Shown here one piece after another: positions 1 through 8,472 of a stretch of 64,000 nucleotides of DNA (its first letter is position 1; every line of letters starts with the position of its first letter). The translations under genes were made by a program, and so were the position numbers. The stretch is from assembly GCF_000750955.1 (NCBI RefSeq), contig NZ_CCEJ010000005.1, forward strand, positions 62,001 to 126,000. The letters run 5' to 3'. This DNA is from Criblamydia sequanensis CRIB-18 (GTDB lineage: Bacteria; Chlamydiota; Chlamydiia; Chlamydiales; Criblamydiaceae). Below the pieces are notes generated by a model, which saw only the letters and a program-made list of their open reading frames with translations, was not told the origin of the DNA and did not search any database.

Positions 1-1172
1 TCTCTCATTCTTTCAATAAAGGCTCTATCTTCCCTCCCGAGTTGATGTTGTTCCTCTTCCGTAAGAGATTTTAAAAAATCTCTCATTTCTATCTCATAAA
101 CCACTAATTTGTCAGAGCCAACTCTTGAGATATAGCTTTTAACCAGGATATTTTCATAAAGAGGCCGCGTCGGGTCTATAATTTGACCCACCTTTCTTTG
201 GATCAACTTTCTCAGTTTGACTCGCTTTGTTTTCAAAGTTTCAAGATCCTGGGTCGAGATATCTTTTTTTAATTTTTGCCAAAGAGAGATCGTTTTTGTG
301 ATCAATTGATCCTGGCTATGGGTAATTATACCGATATTGTCCTTCTTATTTTTGATGAACTTTTTCCACTGTTCTTCCGAATTAAGCTCCCACCCAAAGG
401 ATTTCATAAGAAAGCCGATGGGACGGCCGATAACAGGCAAAAGGCTAGAAGCTGTCTCAGCAAGAGAACCAAAGGATCTTGAAACCACAAGTCCAATTTT
501 ATCATTCCCATCTTTTCCAACAACTTGTGTCGCTATGCCACCGCCTAATGAATGGCCTAAATATGCGATGTCCTCATCGTTTATTCCAGCCTCCCGAAGC
601 ATTTCTACAGGTGTTTCAGCATCAATGATAAGGTCTTGAAGCCGCTCTAGCTGGCCTTTGCTTTCTAAAACCCCCCTATAATTAAATAATAGGACATTGG
701 CACCCGATTTTCGGCCAATTTCCTTAGCCTCCTCCAGACAATTTTCATAGCACTGGCCATTCCCCTGAAGCATTATGATCCATTTTTGATCTTTTTTAAT
801 TTTTTGTTCATTTTTTTGGAAAATCAAGAGGCCGTCAAGATCCACCCCATCGCTTGTTTTCATTTGTAAGACGCTTGCGGTCTCAGGGTTATTTTTTAAA
901 AAGTCATTCCGAATTCCCCTAAAGACTTTTTTATAAGAGGGTGGAACCCCCGGAAGGACAGCATGGGGAGCTACTTTGTCGACAATTAATTTTATCAGGG
1001 GAAGGATGCCAAGACTTAATATTTTGACCAGCAAGGAAAGACTTGTTTTATCTTCTTTGGCTTTAGGTTTTGCTTCAAAGGCGATAACCCTTTTTTCAAA
1101 TAAGATGGGTTTAGATGTTTCTTGAGTACTTGGCCTAGAGACCGAAACCGAACCTAGTGGATCACCTTGCAT
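1..1172 (-). CDS. alpha/beta hydrolase, chlamydial DUF818 (CHLPS 43 kDa)-like, 3' end outside window
   Basis: I translated this minus-strand frame by hand; it is open from an ATG at 1172 to the window edge (about 390 codons, C-terminus missing). A hydrophobic stretch rich in L, I and V lies near residue 50 (LVKILSLGILPLIKLIV), so the protein may be membrane-associated. Further on come NVLLFNYRGV and then GHSLGGG, the nucleophile elbow (GxSxG) of serine alpha/beta hydrolases. This combination is typical of the DUF818 family that chlamydiae carry in several copies and whose substrate is unknown. The start has a purine-rich AAAGG just upstream. It is divergent from the effector candidate at 1426, and the 253-bp AT-rich gap probably holds both promoters. 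The fold is well supported; the substrate is not known. Confidence 0.75.
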   Translation of the reverse strand, partial: MQGDPLGSVSVSRPSTQETSKPILFEKRVIAFEAKPKAKEDKTSLSLLVKILSLGILPLIKLIVDKVAPHAVLPGVPPSYKKVFRGIRNDFLKNNPETASVLQMKTSDGVDLDGLLIFQKNEQKIKKDQKWIIMLQGNGQCYENCLEEAKEIGRKSGANVLLFNYRGVLESKGQLERLQDLIIDAETPVEMLREAGINDEDIAYLGHSLGGGIATQVVGKDGNDKIGLVVSRSFGSLAETASSLLPVIGRPIGFLMKSFGWELNSEEQWKKFIKNKKDNIGIITHSQDQLITKTISLWQKLKKDISTQDLETLKTKRVKLRKLIQRKVGQIIDPTRPLYENILVKSYISRVGSDKLVVYEIEMRDFLKSLTEEEQHQLGREDRAFIERMR

Positions 1173-1425
1173 ACCTTTACCTTTATTTATTCAATTAGAT
1201 TAGAAACGGAAATGTGTCTTTATTATAGCAAATGTATTTATTTGTTCTTCTTTAAAATTTTTTCTATTAAGAAATTATTAATAGACAAATATAATCTTTA
1301 CATAAACCTGAAATAAAAAAAATGTTTTACGTAGATACTTAGTAATAGAGGTATGGATATAATTATTAAATAAAATATTATATAATATAATTAACATAAT
1401 TTATTACTATACTAAGGGATTTATT

Positions 1426-4068
1426 ATGCAAGCATTCTCATCGGATAAAACTCCTTCTCCCCAGGAGGGTGCCACCTTTGGAACCAGGCAATTCCCAAAA
1501 CCGGACAAACCCCTACCCCCAGTTCCCTCTTCAACTTCTCAGATAGCAGCAGGAACACTCGGAGGAACGGTAACCACCCCCTCTACTCCTCAAGCCAATG
1601 TCGGTTCCGAACATTTGGGAGCAAACAATTTTACCAGGTTTTTACCCTCTAGAGAGTCTATATCCAACATGATTCATTCAGCTTGGGAAGCTGTCTCCAA
1701 TAAAGCCTCTTCCGTCAAACAATCGGTGACCAAGGAAAACATACAAAAAGCCGGCGTTATTGTTTGGAATGTAATTAAAAGAGCCCCTTCCGAAATTGCG
1801 ACAGCGTCTGTAAAACAGGGCCGGGAGATGAAAGAAGAGCTCCAGGAAAACTTAAAAGAAATGAAGGATTTCGGAATAAAGGGCTATAAAGCAGGTGTTG
1901 AGAAAACAAAGGCCGGCTACGAAGCTATTGTAAAGGTGATTGGAAAAGCCAAGAGAGCGGCCTCTGAAGCTTTCTCTAAACTTCGGGAATCTATTAATGA
2001 GTATAAGACAAAAAGACAAGAACTGCGACAAAGCCTAATTGAAAAAGCACCTCCTAAATCTAACAAACCTGATCAATCAACCATGCCAAGTGATAGTGGT
2101 TTCAGTGAAATTACGGAAGAGAAAGCAGAAGCGCTAATGGGAAGATCTATGGAGGATGTGGAAGCAAAAACACCCCCTCCGATACCTCAAAAGCCAAATC
2201 CGGAAAGGCTCGCTGAAATGAATAGAAACTTAAACGAATGGCGAAAGGTAGAGGTTGAGTCAGAGACTGTTGACCCATTTCCATCTTCCCCAAGAGAACC
2301 TAAGGGTAAAGAAAAGGATACCCTTTTTGCTTCTGCCCAATTTGAAGGCTATAAAGAATCCGATGTCCCACAAGAGGCTTTTGATCTTCCAGAACCCCCA
2401 AACATTCCCTTGCCTCAACCTCCAACTATAGGATCTGCTAAAGTTTCCGGCGACGAAACTAAAACTAGATGGAATCGCGGGCTATTGAATGGCGTAGCGG
2501 CAGCAATTTTCCGCCACCCCGTCCAATCGATTGTTAAACCTTTAGCTAACCGAGTAAAAGGCAATCCTGAAGAAGCGCACCTAAAAGCAGAAGAAGGCTC
2601 AAAAGCTGCTTTATCTGAAAAAGATAGGGCTCTTCTAGTAAAAAAGAATTATGAGGCTAATTTAGTTCGCCTAGGAGAGTATGGAGCGGCCTCGCAGGAA
2701 GCAAAAAAACTTGGAGATCAATATTCCATGGTTCTAAAAAAAGACGGGACCATAGTCGTAAAGAAAACTAAAAATCCAAAACAGCTAAAATCCGCCAATG
2801 CGGAGCTTGCCGATCTTATTCGTACAACTGCAAGTTTAGGTGCGGAACTAGGGTATAAATCGACAAACATTTTTGTACCGGGAACTGCAAGGCCAGGCTC
2901 CCCGGGCACTGAGCTAAATATAGCCGGTTTTATAGGACGTCTTGAAACAATGAAGCAAGTAGCTGAGGGAACCAAGTTAAATCAGAGCTTTGCAAGCTTT
3001 CAAACCAACGCAGGACCGGCTTATGCAAGTATTATGGCTACAAGAAAAGTCTTTGATTTTTTTGAGAACCCGAAAACTAAGGAAGTCTTCTTAAATCTTC
3101 ATAAGTCAGTCCATGGGGATAATGAAGTAAGGTATGAAATTCAAGAAGGACGCGGTAATTATACGACTTTTAGCGATTTGATTGGTGATCCGGGTAAGCC
3201 AGGGTCAGGATCTATTGTCCGAGATGCCACAAGGATTCAAAACGAAAGTGAGGTTTTTTTAGCAGACCCCGAATCCTCTATCCTTGAGTACTTAAATGGA
3301 AGACTTCCTCTAGTTAGAAATGAGCTTCTCAAACGTGAAGGGATAATTCAAAAAGACTATGGCAGTCTTGAAGTTGCTAGAAAAGCCTTAAACGGCCCCT
3401 TGCAAAAAGAATATGACGACCTAAAAGCTGAATTAAATTTTGACAAAATAAAAAATGAAGAAGCTCAGCTTTCAAAAGAGGTTAGCGATCTCAAAGCAGC
3501 CCATGGGGACAAGGACGCTAGAGTGCTTGACGCACAAAAAAAACTTTCCGATAAAAAAGCGGAACTAGCCTTTGTAACTACAGAATTATCTAAAACTAAA
3601 TATTCAGAACTTAGCGGAGAGTTAGATTATATAGACACAAGATCAGAATATGTGAAAAAGTATGAGAAATGGGTAACAGGTAAGAGTAAAGTCGACTTTA
3701 CTGATAAAATTTTCGAGGAATATAGTAAGGTCGGTTCGACAGGCTATAATGACGCCCTCAATGCCCTTATTTCAAGCGGGGTAGCTGAAGATTTTAAAGC
3801 GTATTGCAAGCTTAATTACCCGAATTACCCAACTTTCCACTATTACGCAGGGCAATCTCCTTTAACAAAAGAGCAAGAGCTTCAAAACTTAGATACAATT
3901 AAGCACCTTGGTTCCGAATATTACGACCTAAGGCAAAAAATTCTCGAAAGTGTACATCTAAGTCGATTACAAGAAGGCGAGGCAGAAGGAAAAGGCGGTA
4001 TTGACAATCTCTTTAACCTTCCTGTCTTGATACAAAAATTTATGAGTGACTATCCTCCCACAGTTTAA
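1426..4068 (+). CDS. proline-rich 880-aa protein, candidate secreted effector
   Basis: I do not recognise the family. The first 100 residues are disordered in character, rich in P, S and T, and carry KPLPPVP (residues 28-34), which fits the class I SH3-ligand pattern [RK]xxPxxP. A second motif, PPIPQK (251-256), fits class II PxxPx[RK]. Residues about 100-210 are Lys/Ala/Glu-rich and probably helical. Residues about 390-880 look folded, with a heptad-like coiled coil near 650-730. There is no signal peptide or membrane segment, so export, if any, would be by a Sec-independent route such as type III secretion (inference). The ATG follows AAGGG at a usable distance. An 11-bp stem hairpin follows the stop, so the gene is probably monocistronic. 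The reading frame is certain; the effector role is a hypothesis. Confidence 0.85.
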   Translation: MQAFSSDKTPSPQEGATFGTRQFPKPDKPLPPVPSSTSQIAAGTLGGTVTTPSTPQANVGSEHLGANNFTRFLPSRESISNMIHSAWEAVSNKASSVKQSVTKENIQKAGVIVWNVIKRAPSEIATASVKQGREMKEELQENLKEMKDFGIKGYKAGVEKTKAGYEAIVKVIGKAKRAASEAFSKLRESINEYKTKRQELRQSLIEKAPPKSNKPDQSTMPSDSGFSEITEEKAEALMGRSMEDVEAKTPPPIPQKPNPERLAEMNRNLNEWRKVEVESETVDPFPSSPREPKGKEKDTLFASAQFEGYKESDVPQEAFDLPEPPNIPLPQPPTIGSAKVSGDETKTRWNRGLLNGVAAAIFRHPVQSIVKPLANRVKGNPEEAHLKAEEGSKAALSEKDRALLVKKNYEANLVRLGEYGAASQEAKKLGDQYSMVLKKDGTIVVKKTKNPKQLKSANAELADLIRTTASLGAELGYKSTNIFVPGTARPGSPGTELNIAGFIGRLETMKQVAEGTKLNQSFASFQTNAGPAYASIMATRKVFDFFENPKTKEVFLNLHKSVHGDNEVRYEIQEGRGNYTTFSDLIGDPGKPGSGSIVRDATRIQNESEVFLADPESSILEYLNGRLPLVRNELLKREGIIQKDYGSLEVARKALNGPLQKEYDDLKAELNFDKIKNEEAQLSKEVSDLKAAHGDKDARVLDAQKKLSDKKAELAFVTTELSKTKYSELSGELDYIDTRSEYVKKYEKWVTGKSKVDFTDKIFEEYSKVGSTGYNDALNALISSGVAEDFKAYCKLNYPNYPTFHYYAGQSPLTKEQELQNLDTIKHLGSEYYDLRQKILESVHLSRLQEGEAEGKGGIDNLFNLPVLIQKFMSDYPPTV

Positions 4069-4079
4069 TCCATCTATTT

Positions 4080-4106
4080 CCAAAGGAGCTAAATTAGCTC
4101 CTTTGG
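4080..4106 (+). terminator. hairpin after the 880-aa gene
   Basis: A perfect 11-bp stem (CCAAAGGAGCT / AGCTCCTTTGG) with a 5-base loop begins 11 bases after the stop codon. The U-tract is missing, so termination is likely but not certain. Confidence 0.6.
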
Positions 4107-4196
4107 CTGTCAATAAATTATAATTGCTTCTTTTTTAATCCGTTAAATTTACAATTGGCTTCTTTGTTGTAATAACAGCTTAAGAAGGAGCAAAGT

Positions 4197-5828
4197 ATGT
4201 TAGCCTTGGATACCGGTTCCTGCGGTTCAAGAATAGGAACTTTTCCCGAAGAAATGAATGAAAAAGAGCAAGGCAAGTTAAGTCCGCTTGAGGTTCGATC
4301 CCCTCTCTCTTTAAGACGCTTAGACCCATTTCCTTCCCCGAGAAGTAAAAGATCCGGGTCATTGAGAAATCTATTTTCTCCAAGAGAAAAACAAGAAGGT
4401 TATTCAGCAAAAGTAGTTCTTGAGCTTAGACAAACGATTGACCAAAAATGCGATAAATTGCTAAGGGGGAAGTTTAAAAAACTTAATGATCATATTATTT
4501 CACTAAAAAGAAATATCCTTACTTTATTAAAATTACTAAATCTTGAAGATTGTGATTTAAGTGAAAAAACAAACAAATTAGATCAATTTCTAAATTCCCT
4601 TTATGTTTTTTTGGAAGGCTTCTTAAAGAATAAGGCAGAGAAGATAAAGCTCTCAAATAAACTCTTCTTTGTCCGGGAGCTTTTACTCCCTTTAAATAAT
4701 TCAGATCTTTTCCCAAAAGATCAAAAAAGTTCTATTTATAGCTTCTATTTTGGCAAATTTATTCCCCTAGTATCCTCCATAAGCTGGGAACATATCGATG
4801 AAGTTGGCGATTTTGCGATCTCCTCAATAAAAGATGAGCCTCTTAGTAAAAAACCGACATCCTTTCGGAACTTCAAAAGTGTCCTCTTTAATAACTATGG
4901 TCTTCTCCCTCAAGACTTTTCTTATTCCATAGAGACTGATGATGAAGAATACGTAGCGAGGTTCCAATTTGGAGGAAAATGGTACGAGATCCCGAAAAAC
5001 TTACATATCATTTGCGATCCTGAACAAAGAAAAATGCTTTTTTTGGAAGCCACGACAGGAGCTCTTGAAAATCATGACCAATGTAAAATCGATGTCATTG
5101 AAAACTTTTTATTTTTGGGGCTAACCGACGGTTGCGGCCAAAATCGCGGGGCTACCGTTTCTGCGACAAGAGTTTTAGATGAGATCACCTCTTATTTAAT
5201 AGTTTCAGATTTAAATAAGACCAAAACCGTAAAAGAAGCCTTAAAAATCGAGTTTGAAGCCTTGAAGCATACTCAGGAAATCCTAATTAAAGAGGCCGAT
5301 GAAATAAGAGGCGATACGACCCTTACTTTTTGCTTGGTAAAGGGCAACTCTCTTACCGGGCTTTCTGTTGGAGATAGTAAAATTTTTATTTTAAGAAGAA
5401 GTGAAGGTGACTGGAAAATTTTTGATCTCGCCTCAACCACAAGGACCTCTCCTGAAGATTGCGGCGGAAGGCTCGTTGGAACCGGTTCAACTCCCGAACT
5501 TGCAGCCCTTGCTTTTTTTTCCTTTAAGCTTATGGAAGGAGATATTGTTTTCCTTTGCAGCGATGGGGTTTCCGATTGTTTTGATCCGGCTATTTTGAAA
5601 AACGGCTCCCCTTCTCTTATAAAAAATTTGGAAGACTTATTAAAAGAGAATTCTTGCAGAAATGCCGAAGAGATGGAGGACCTTCTTGTTAGGGAGCTCC
5701 AGCTTCGGACCTTTGAGGAAAAAAGACAGCTTTTCGCAGGGGCTAATAAAGTAGAACCCACTCAAGGCTCAGGCAAACTGGACAACGCCAATATGTGTTT
5801 TTATACCTATAAAAAAATGGAAAATTAA
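4197..5828 (+). CDS. PP2C-like (PPM) serine/threonine phosphatase with unique N-terminus
   Basis: The C-terminal 250 residues carry the order of motifs seen in metal-dependent PPM phosphatases. These are LTDGCGQNRGA with metal-ligand candidate D311, a GDTT..VGDSKIFILRR core (the usual NVGDSR block), LCSDGVSD with D456, and a final DNANM (D529) in the place of the terminal DN metal site. Residues 1-300 match nothing I recognise and include a Ser/Pro/Arg-rich start (residues 30-60) that could be disordered. No signal peptide is visible, so it acts in the cytoplasm or is exported without Sec. The ATG has AAGGAG at ideal spacing. No kinase gene is adjacent. Chlamydiae use PP2C and Hanks-type kinases, and PPM enzymes also occur as effectors; the sequence does not separate these options. 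Confidence 0.8.
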   Translation: MLALDTGSCGSRIGTFPEEMNEKEQGKLSPLEVRSPLSLRRLDPFPSPRSKRSGSLRNLFSPREKQEGYSAKVVLELRQTIDQKCDKLLRGKFKKLNDHIISLKRNILTLLKLLNLEDCDLSEKTNKLDQFLNSLYVFLEGFLKNKAEKIKLSNKLFFVRELLLPLNNSDLFPKDQKSSIYSFYFGKFIPLVSSISWEHIDEVGDFAISSIKDEPLSKKPTSFRNFKSVLFNNYGLLPQDFSYSIETDDEEYVARFQFGGKWYEIPKNLHIICDPEQRKMLFLEATTGALENHDQCKIDVIENFLFLGLTDGCGQNRGATVSATRVLDEITSYLIVSDLNKTKTVKEALKIEFEALKHTQEILIKEADEIRGDTTLTFCLVKGNSLTGLSVGDSKIFILRRSEGDWKIFDLASTTRTSPEDCGGRLVGTGSTPELAALAFFSFKLMEGDIVFLCSDGVSDCFDPAILKNGSPSLIKNLEDLLKENSCRNAEEMEDLLVRELQLRTFEEKRQLFAGANKVEPTQGSGKLDNANMCFYTYKKMEN

Positions 5829-5953
5829 AAAATGTGCACGAAACTAGCCCTTTTTCCCAATCAAAGCGAGTTTCGAAAGAAGTCTATTGTTTTTTTTTTA
5901 AATTTCGTTCATAATGCTACCATTAATTTAATAAAATTTGTTGATAACAAGTT

Positions 5954-5986
5954 TTTTGCGGAAGTTTTAAGACATTACCCGCAAAA
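5954..5986. promoter_or_regulatory. inverted repeat upstream of ferredoxin
   Basis: TTTTGCGG (5954-5961) and CCGCAAAA (5979-5986) form a perfect 8-bp inverted repeat with a 17-base spacer. It ends 22 bases before the ferredoxin ATG. It could be an operator or a leader hairpin; no known regulator site is recognised. Confidence 0.35.
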
Positions 5987-6008
5987 CTGATAAGTTCTAG
6001 GAAATTCC

Positions 6009-6344
6009 ATGGATAATGATTGCTGCCAAGAAAATGAAGAAAAAAAAGATGAACACAAATGTTGCAAAGCAAAGCTCATCTTTGAGCATGATAAGGAAGA
6101 AATAGAATTAGAAGACGGCTCCCCTATTGCAGAATTTTGCGAAGAAGCGGGCGTTCCTTTTGCTTGCACTGAAGGTGTTTGCGGCACTTGTGTAATTGAA
6201 GTGAAAGAAGGAATGGAAAACCTCACCGACCCCACTCAAGAAGAAAAAGATTTTCTTGGAGAAGACACAATGGGAGAACGTTTAGCCTGCCAATGCAAGA
6301 TCAACTGTAAGAAAAATCCGGCGATTATTCGCATTTCATTTTGA
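6009..6344 (+). CDS. [2Fe-2S] plant/adrenodoxin-type ferredoxin with Cys-rich N-terminus
   Basis: This is a small electron carrier in the cytoplasm. Residues 20-111 form a beta-grasp ferredoxin with cluster ligands C53-x4-C58-x2-C61 (ACTEGVCGTC) and C94 (RLACQC). The Glu/Asp-rich surface fits an electron-transfer protein. The first 19 residues (CC at 5-6 and CC at 18-19) are an extra Cys- and Lys/Glu-rich tail not found in usual ferredoxins. The ATG is preceded by AGGAA. The next gene, 94 bases on, encodes an A-type Fe-S carrier, which suggests a shared Fe-S role. The partner reductase and acceptor cannot be read from the sequence. Confidence 0.9.
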   Translation: MDNDCCQENEEKKDEHKCCKAKLIFEHDKEEIELEDGSPIAEFCEEAGVPFACTEGVCGTCVIEVKEGMENLTDPTQEEKDFLGEDTMGERLACQCKINCKKNPAIIRISF

Positions 6345-6438
6345 TTCTTAAGAAACCTTCTTTATGATTGGACTCACTAAAATCGTTTAAAATTTAATAC
6401 CCTTATTCAATGAATGAGGGCTAAGAGAGGAAATAATT

Positions 6439-7035
6439 ATGACGCAAAATCAAAATCCGGAAAAAGTCAATCCGATGCCAAAAATTCATCGGCACATGAC
6501 AATTGATGAAATTTTAGGCTCTTTCCCTTCAAAAGCACAAAAGATTGCCCATGAATTGACACGCGCAGGCCTTCACTGCGTCGGCTGCCAAGCTTCTACC
6601 TGGGAAACTCTAGAAGCCGGGATGATGGGCCACGGTATGTCTGAAGCTTCTATCGAAGAGCTTGTCCGTCGCCTCAACAAAGTGTTAGAAGAAGAGGAAG
6701 GGGATGCTAAAACAATTACCCTAACTGAGCGCGCAGCTGAAAAATATAGAGAAATTCTTGAAAGCGAAGGCAAAGCCAATTATGGCTTACGATTTGGCGA
6801 TAAGCCAGCCGGATGCAGCGGCTTTGAGTACACTCTTGATTACTCAGAAAAAGCAGAAGCTGATGACCTCGTTTTTGTTTCTCAAGGCATTGAGATTCAC
6901 ATTCGAAAAGGGGCTGCAGGAAGACTTCTTGGATCTGTTATCGATTATATCGATGCTCTTCAAGGTTCAGGCTTTAAAATCTCTAACCCCCACGCAAAAT
7001 CATCTTGCGGCTGCGGAACTTCCCACGGTTACTAA
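6439..7035 (+). CDS. DUF1858 - A-type iron-sulfur carrier (IscA/SufA/HesB) fusion
   Basis: Two domains are visible. Residues about 15-75 are a DUF1858-like helical domain with the pair C47-x2-C50 (LHCVGCQAS), the type of domain found near hybrid-cluster proteins. Residues about 90-198 are an A-type carrier with the three ligand cysteines C126 (GCSG) and C190/C192 (SCGCG). A-type carriers hold [2Fe-2S] or [4Fe-4S] clusters and pass them to apo-enzymes such as lipoyl synthase, aconitase or radical-SAM proteins. The upstream ferredoxin could supply electrons (inference). The ATG has AGAGGAAA upstream. The gene ends in a strong bidirectional hairpin shared with lpd. The carrier fold is near certain; the role of the fused domain is unknown. 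Confidence 0.93.
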   Translation: MTQNQNPEKVNPMPKIHRHMTIDEILGSFPSKAQKIAHELTRAGLHCVGCQASTWETLEAGMMGHGMSEASIEELVRRLNKVLEEEEGDAKTITLTERAAEKYREILESEGKANYGLRFGDKPAGCSGFEYTLDYSEKAEADDLVFVSQGIEIHIRKGAAGRLLGSVIDYIDALQGSGFKISNPHAKSSCGCGTSHGY

Positions 7036-7044
7036 AAATTTTCT

Positions 7045-7070
7045 AAAGCGTCCCTTTTGGGACGCTTTTT
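7045..7070. terminator. bidirectional rho-independent terminator
   Basis: AAAGCGTCCC and GGGACGCTTT form a perfect 10-bp stem with a TTTT loop. The plus strand ends in a T-run and the minus strand also gains a short U-tail. It lies between the convergent IscA-like gene and lpd and overlaps the lpd stop codon. Confidence 0.9.
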
Positions 7071-8460
7071 ACTTCTTGCTTAAAGCATTGACAGCAGCTT
7101 CCTTTAACGTTTCAGAAAGCGTCGGGTGTGCGAGGCAAGCTAAACCAAGGTCCTCTAAAGTCATATTTTTTATTAAGGCTATAACTCCGGCGCTAATCAT
7201 TTCCGAGGCTTGGGGCCCTAAAATATGAATCCCTAGAAGCTTTCCTGTTTTCTCATCGCCTAAAACCTTGATAAACCCTTCTGTGTCAAAAGTAGCTCTC
7301 GCTCTCGCATTACCCTTAAAAAAGCTTTGGCCGCTAAGATATTTTATCGATAACTTCTTAAGCTCTTCTTCAGTGAAGCCAACAGATGCGGCTTCGGGAT
7401 GTGTGTACACCACATTAGGAATCGAAATATAACGCATGGGAGTTGGGTTGCCTAGGATAAAATCAACAACAGCCACCCCTTCTTCTGAAGCTTTATGAGC
7501 AAGACTTGGGCCATCAATCACATCCCCTATGGCATAAATAGAGGGAGTTGAAGTCCTAAAAAAACCGTCTACTGCAATTTGTCCTCTTTCATTTAGCTTA
7601 ACCTTTGCCTTTTCAAGATTTAAAGGTTTAAGTAAGGGCTTTCTGCCAATAGCCACAAGAACGATATCTGATTCAAGCTCTCCTTTTTTCCCTTCCGCTT
7701 CAAACTCTACCTTAACCCCCTTCCCTGAAGTTTTACCGGAGATTACCTTCGCCCCTAAAAGAAATTGCAACCCTTGCTTTTTTAAGCTCTGCAAAAGCTG
7801 TCTTGAAACTTGTCCATCCATTCCGGGGGCTATGTAGTCTAACATCTCAATTAAGGTCACTTCAGAACCTAGTCTCTGATAGACAGAAGCAAGTTCTACT
7901 CCAATGATTCCAGCCCCTATGACAGTCATTTTTTTAGGGACAGACTCAAGGGCTAAAGCGCCGGTAGAGGAAACAATTTTTTTCTCATCAAAAGGAAGAA
8001 AAGGAAGTTCTATTGGATAAGATCCGGAAGCGATTATGATATTTTTAGCTCGGATAGCCTCTTTTTTATCCTTGGATTGGATAGCGATTGTGTTTTCATT
8101 TTCAAAAGAAGCCAGTCCTTCATAACGGGCGACTTTTAAGCTTTTAAATTGGCTTGCCACGCTATCGCAAAGGCCCTTGACGACTTCTTCTTTTTTTGAC
8201 TGCATCGTCTTCCAGTTATAGGAAAGCTCTTGAAACGTCAATCCGAAAAGCTCAGCTTGCGTTTTCATATGGTAGTACTCTTCAGAAGATTGCAAAAGGG
8301 TTTTTGAAGGGATGCACCCGACGCGAAGACAAGTGCCGCCAAGAAGAGGCTCTTTTTCAATGCAAGCCGTTTTTAAACCGGCTTTTGCCGCCTTTAAAGC
8401 AGCGACATACCCCCCGGGGCCGGCTCCAATAATTGCAAGATCATAAAGAGTCTCTGCCAT
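7069..8460 (-). CDS. lpd: dihydrolipoamide dehydrogenase (E3)
   Basis: This flavoprotein reoxidises the lipoyl arm of 2-oxoacid dehydrogenases with NAD+. The FAD-binding Rossmann motif IIGAGPGGYVA (10-20) is followed by the redox disulfide C44/C49 in GGTCLRVGCIPSK. The NAD motif VIGAGIIGVELASVY follows. The C-terminal AHPTLSE carries the active-site His of the partner subunit. The length of 463 aa is normal. The gene sits 12 bases behind sucB in a sucA-sucB-lpd operon, so E3 is made with its complex. AAGGAAGC precedes the ATG. It may also serve pyruvate or branched-chain dehydrogenases if these are encoded elsewhere. Confidence 0.97.
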   Translation of the reverse strand: MAETLYDLAIIGAGPGGYVAALKAAKAGLKTACIEKEPLLGGTCLRVGCIPSKTLLQSSEEYYHMKTQAELFGLTFQELSYNWKTMQSKKEEVVKGLCDSVASQFKSLKVARYEGLASFENENTIAIQSKDKKEAIRAKNIIIASGSYPIELPFLPFDEKKIVSSTGALALESVPKKMTVIGAGIIGVELASVYQRLGSEVTLIEMLDYIAPGMDGQVSRQLLQSLKKQGLQFLLGAKVISGKTSGKGVKVEFEAEGKKGELESDIVLVAIGRKPLLKPLNLEKAKVKLNERGQIAVDGFFRTSTPSIYAIGDVIDGPSLAHKASEEGVAVVDFILGNPTPMRYISIPNVVYTHPEAASVGFTEEELKKLSIKYLSGQSFFKGNARARATFDTEGFIKVLGDEKTGKLLGIHILGPQASEMISAGVIALIKNMTLEDLGLACLAHPTLSETLKEAAVNALSKK

Positions 8461-8472
8461 GATAGCTTCCTT

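Noticed and set aside
5273-5761. 162-codon minus frame inside the phosphatase gene
   Set aside because: It is antisense to conserved PPM motifs and has no supporting start site.
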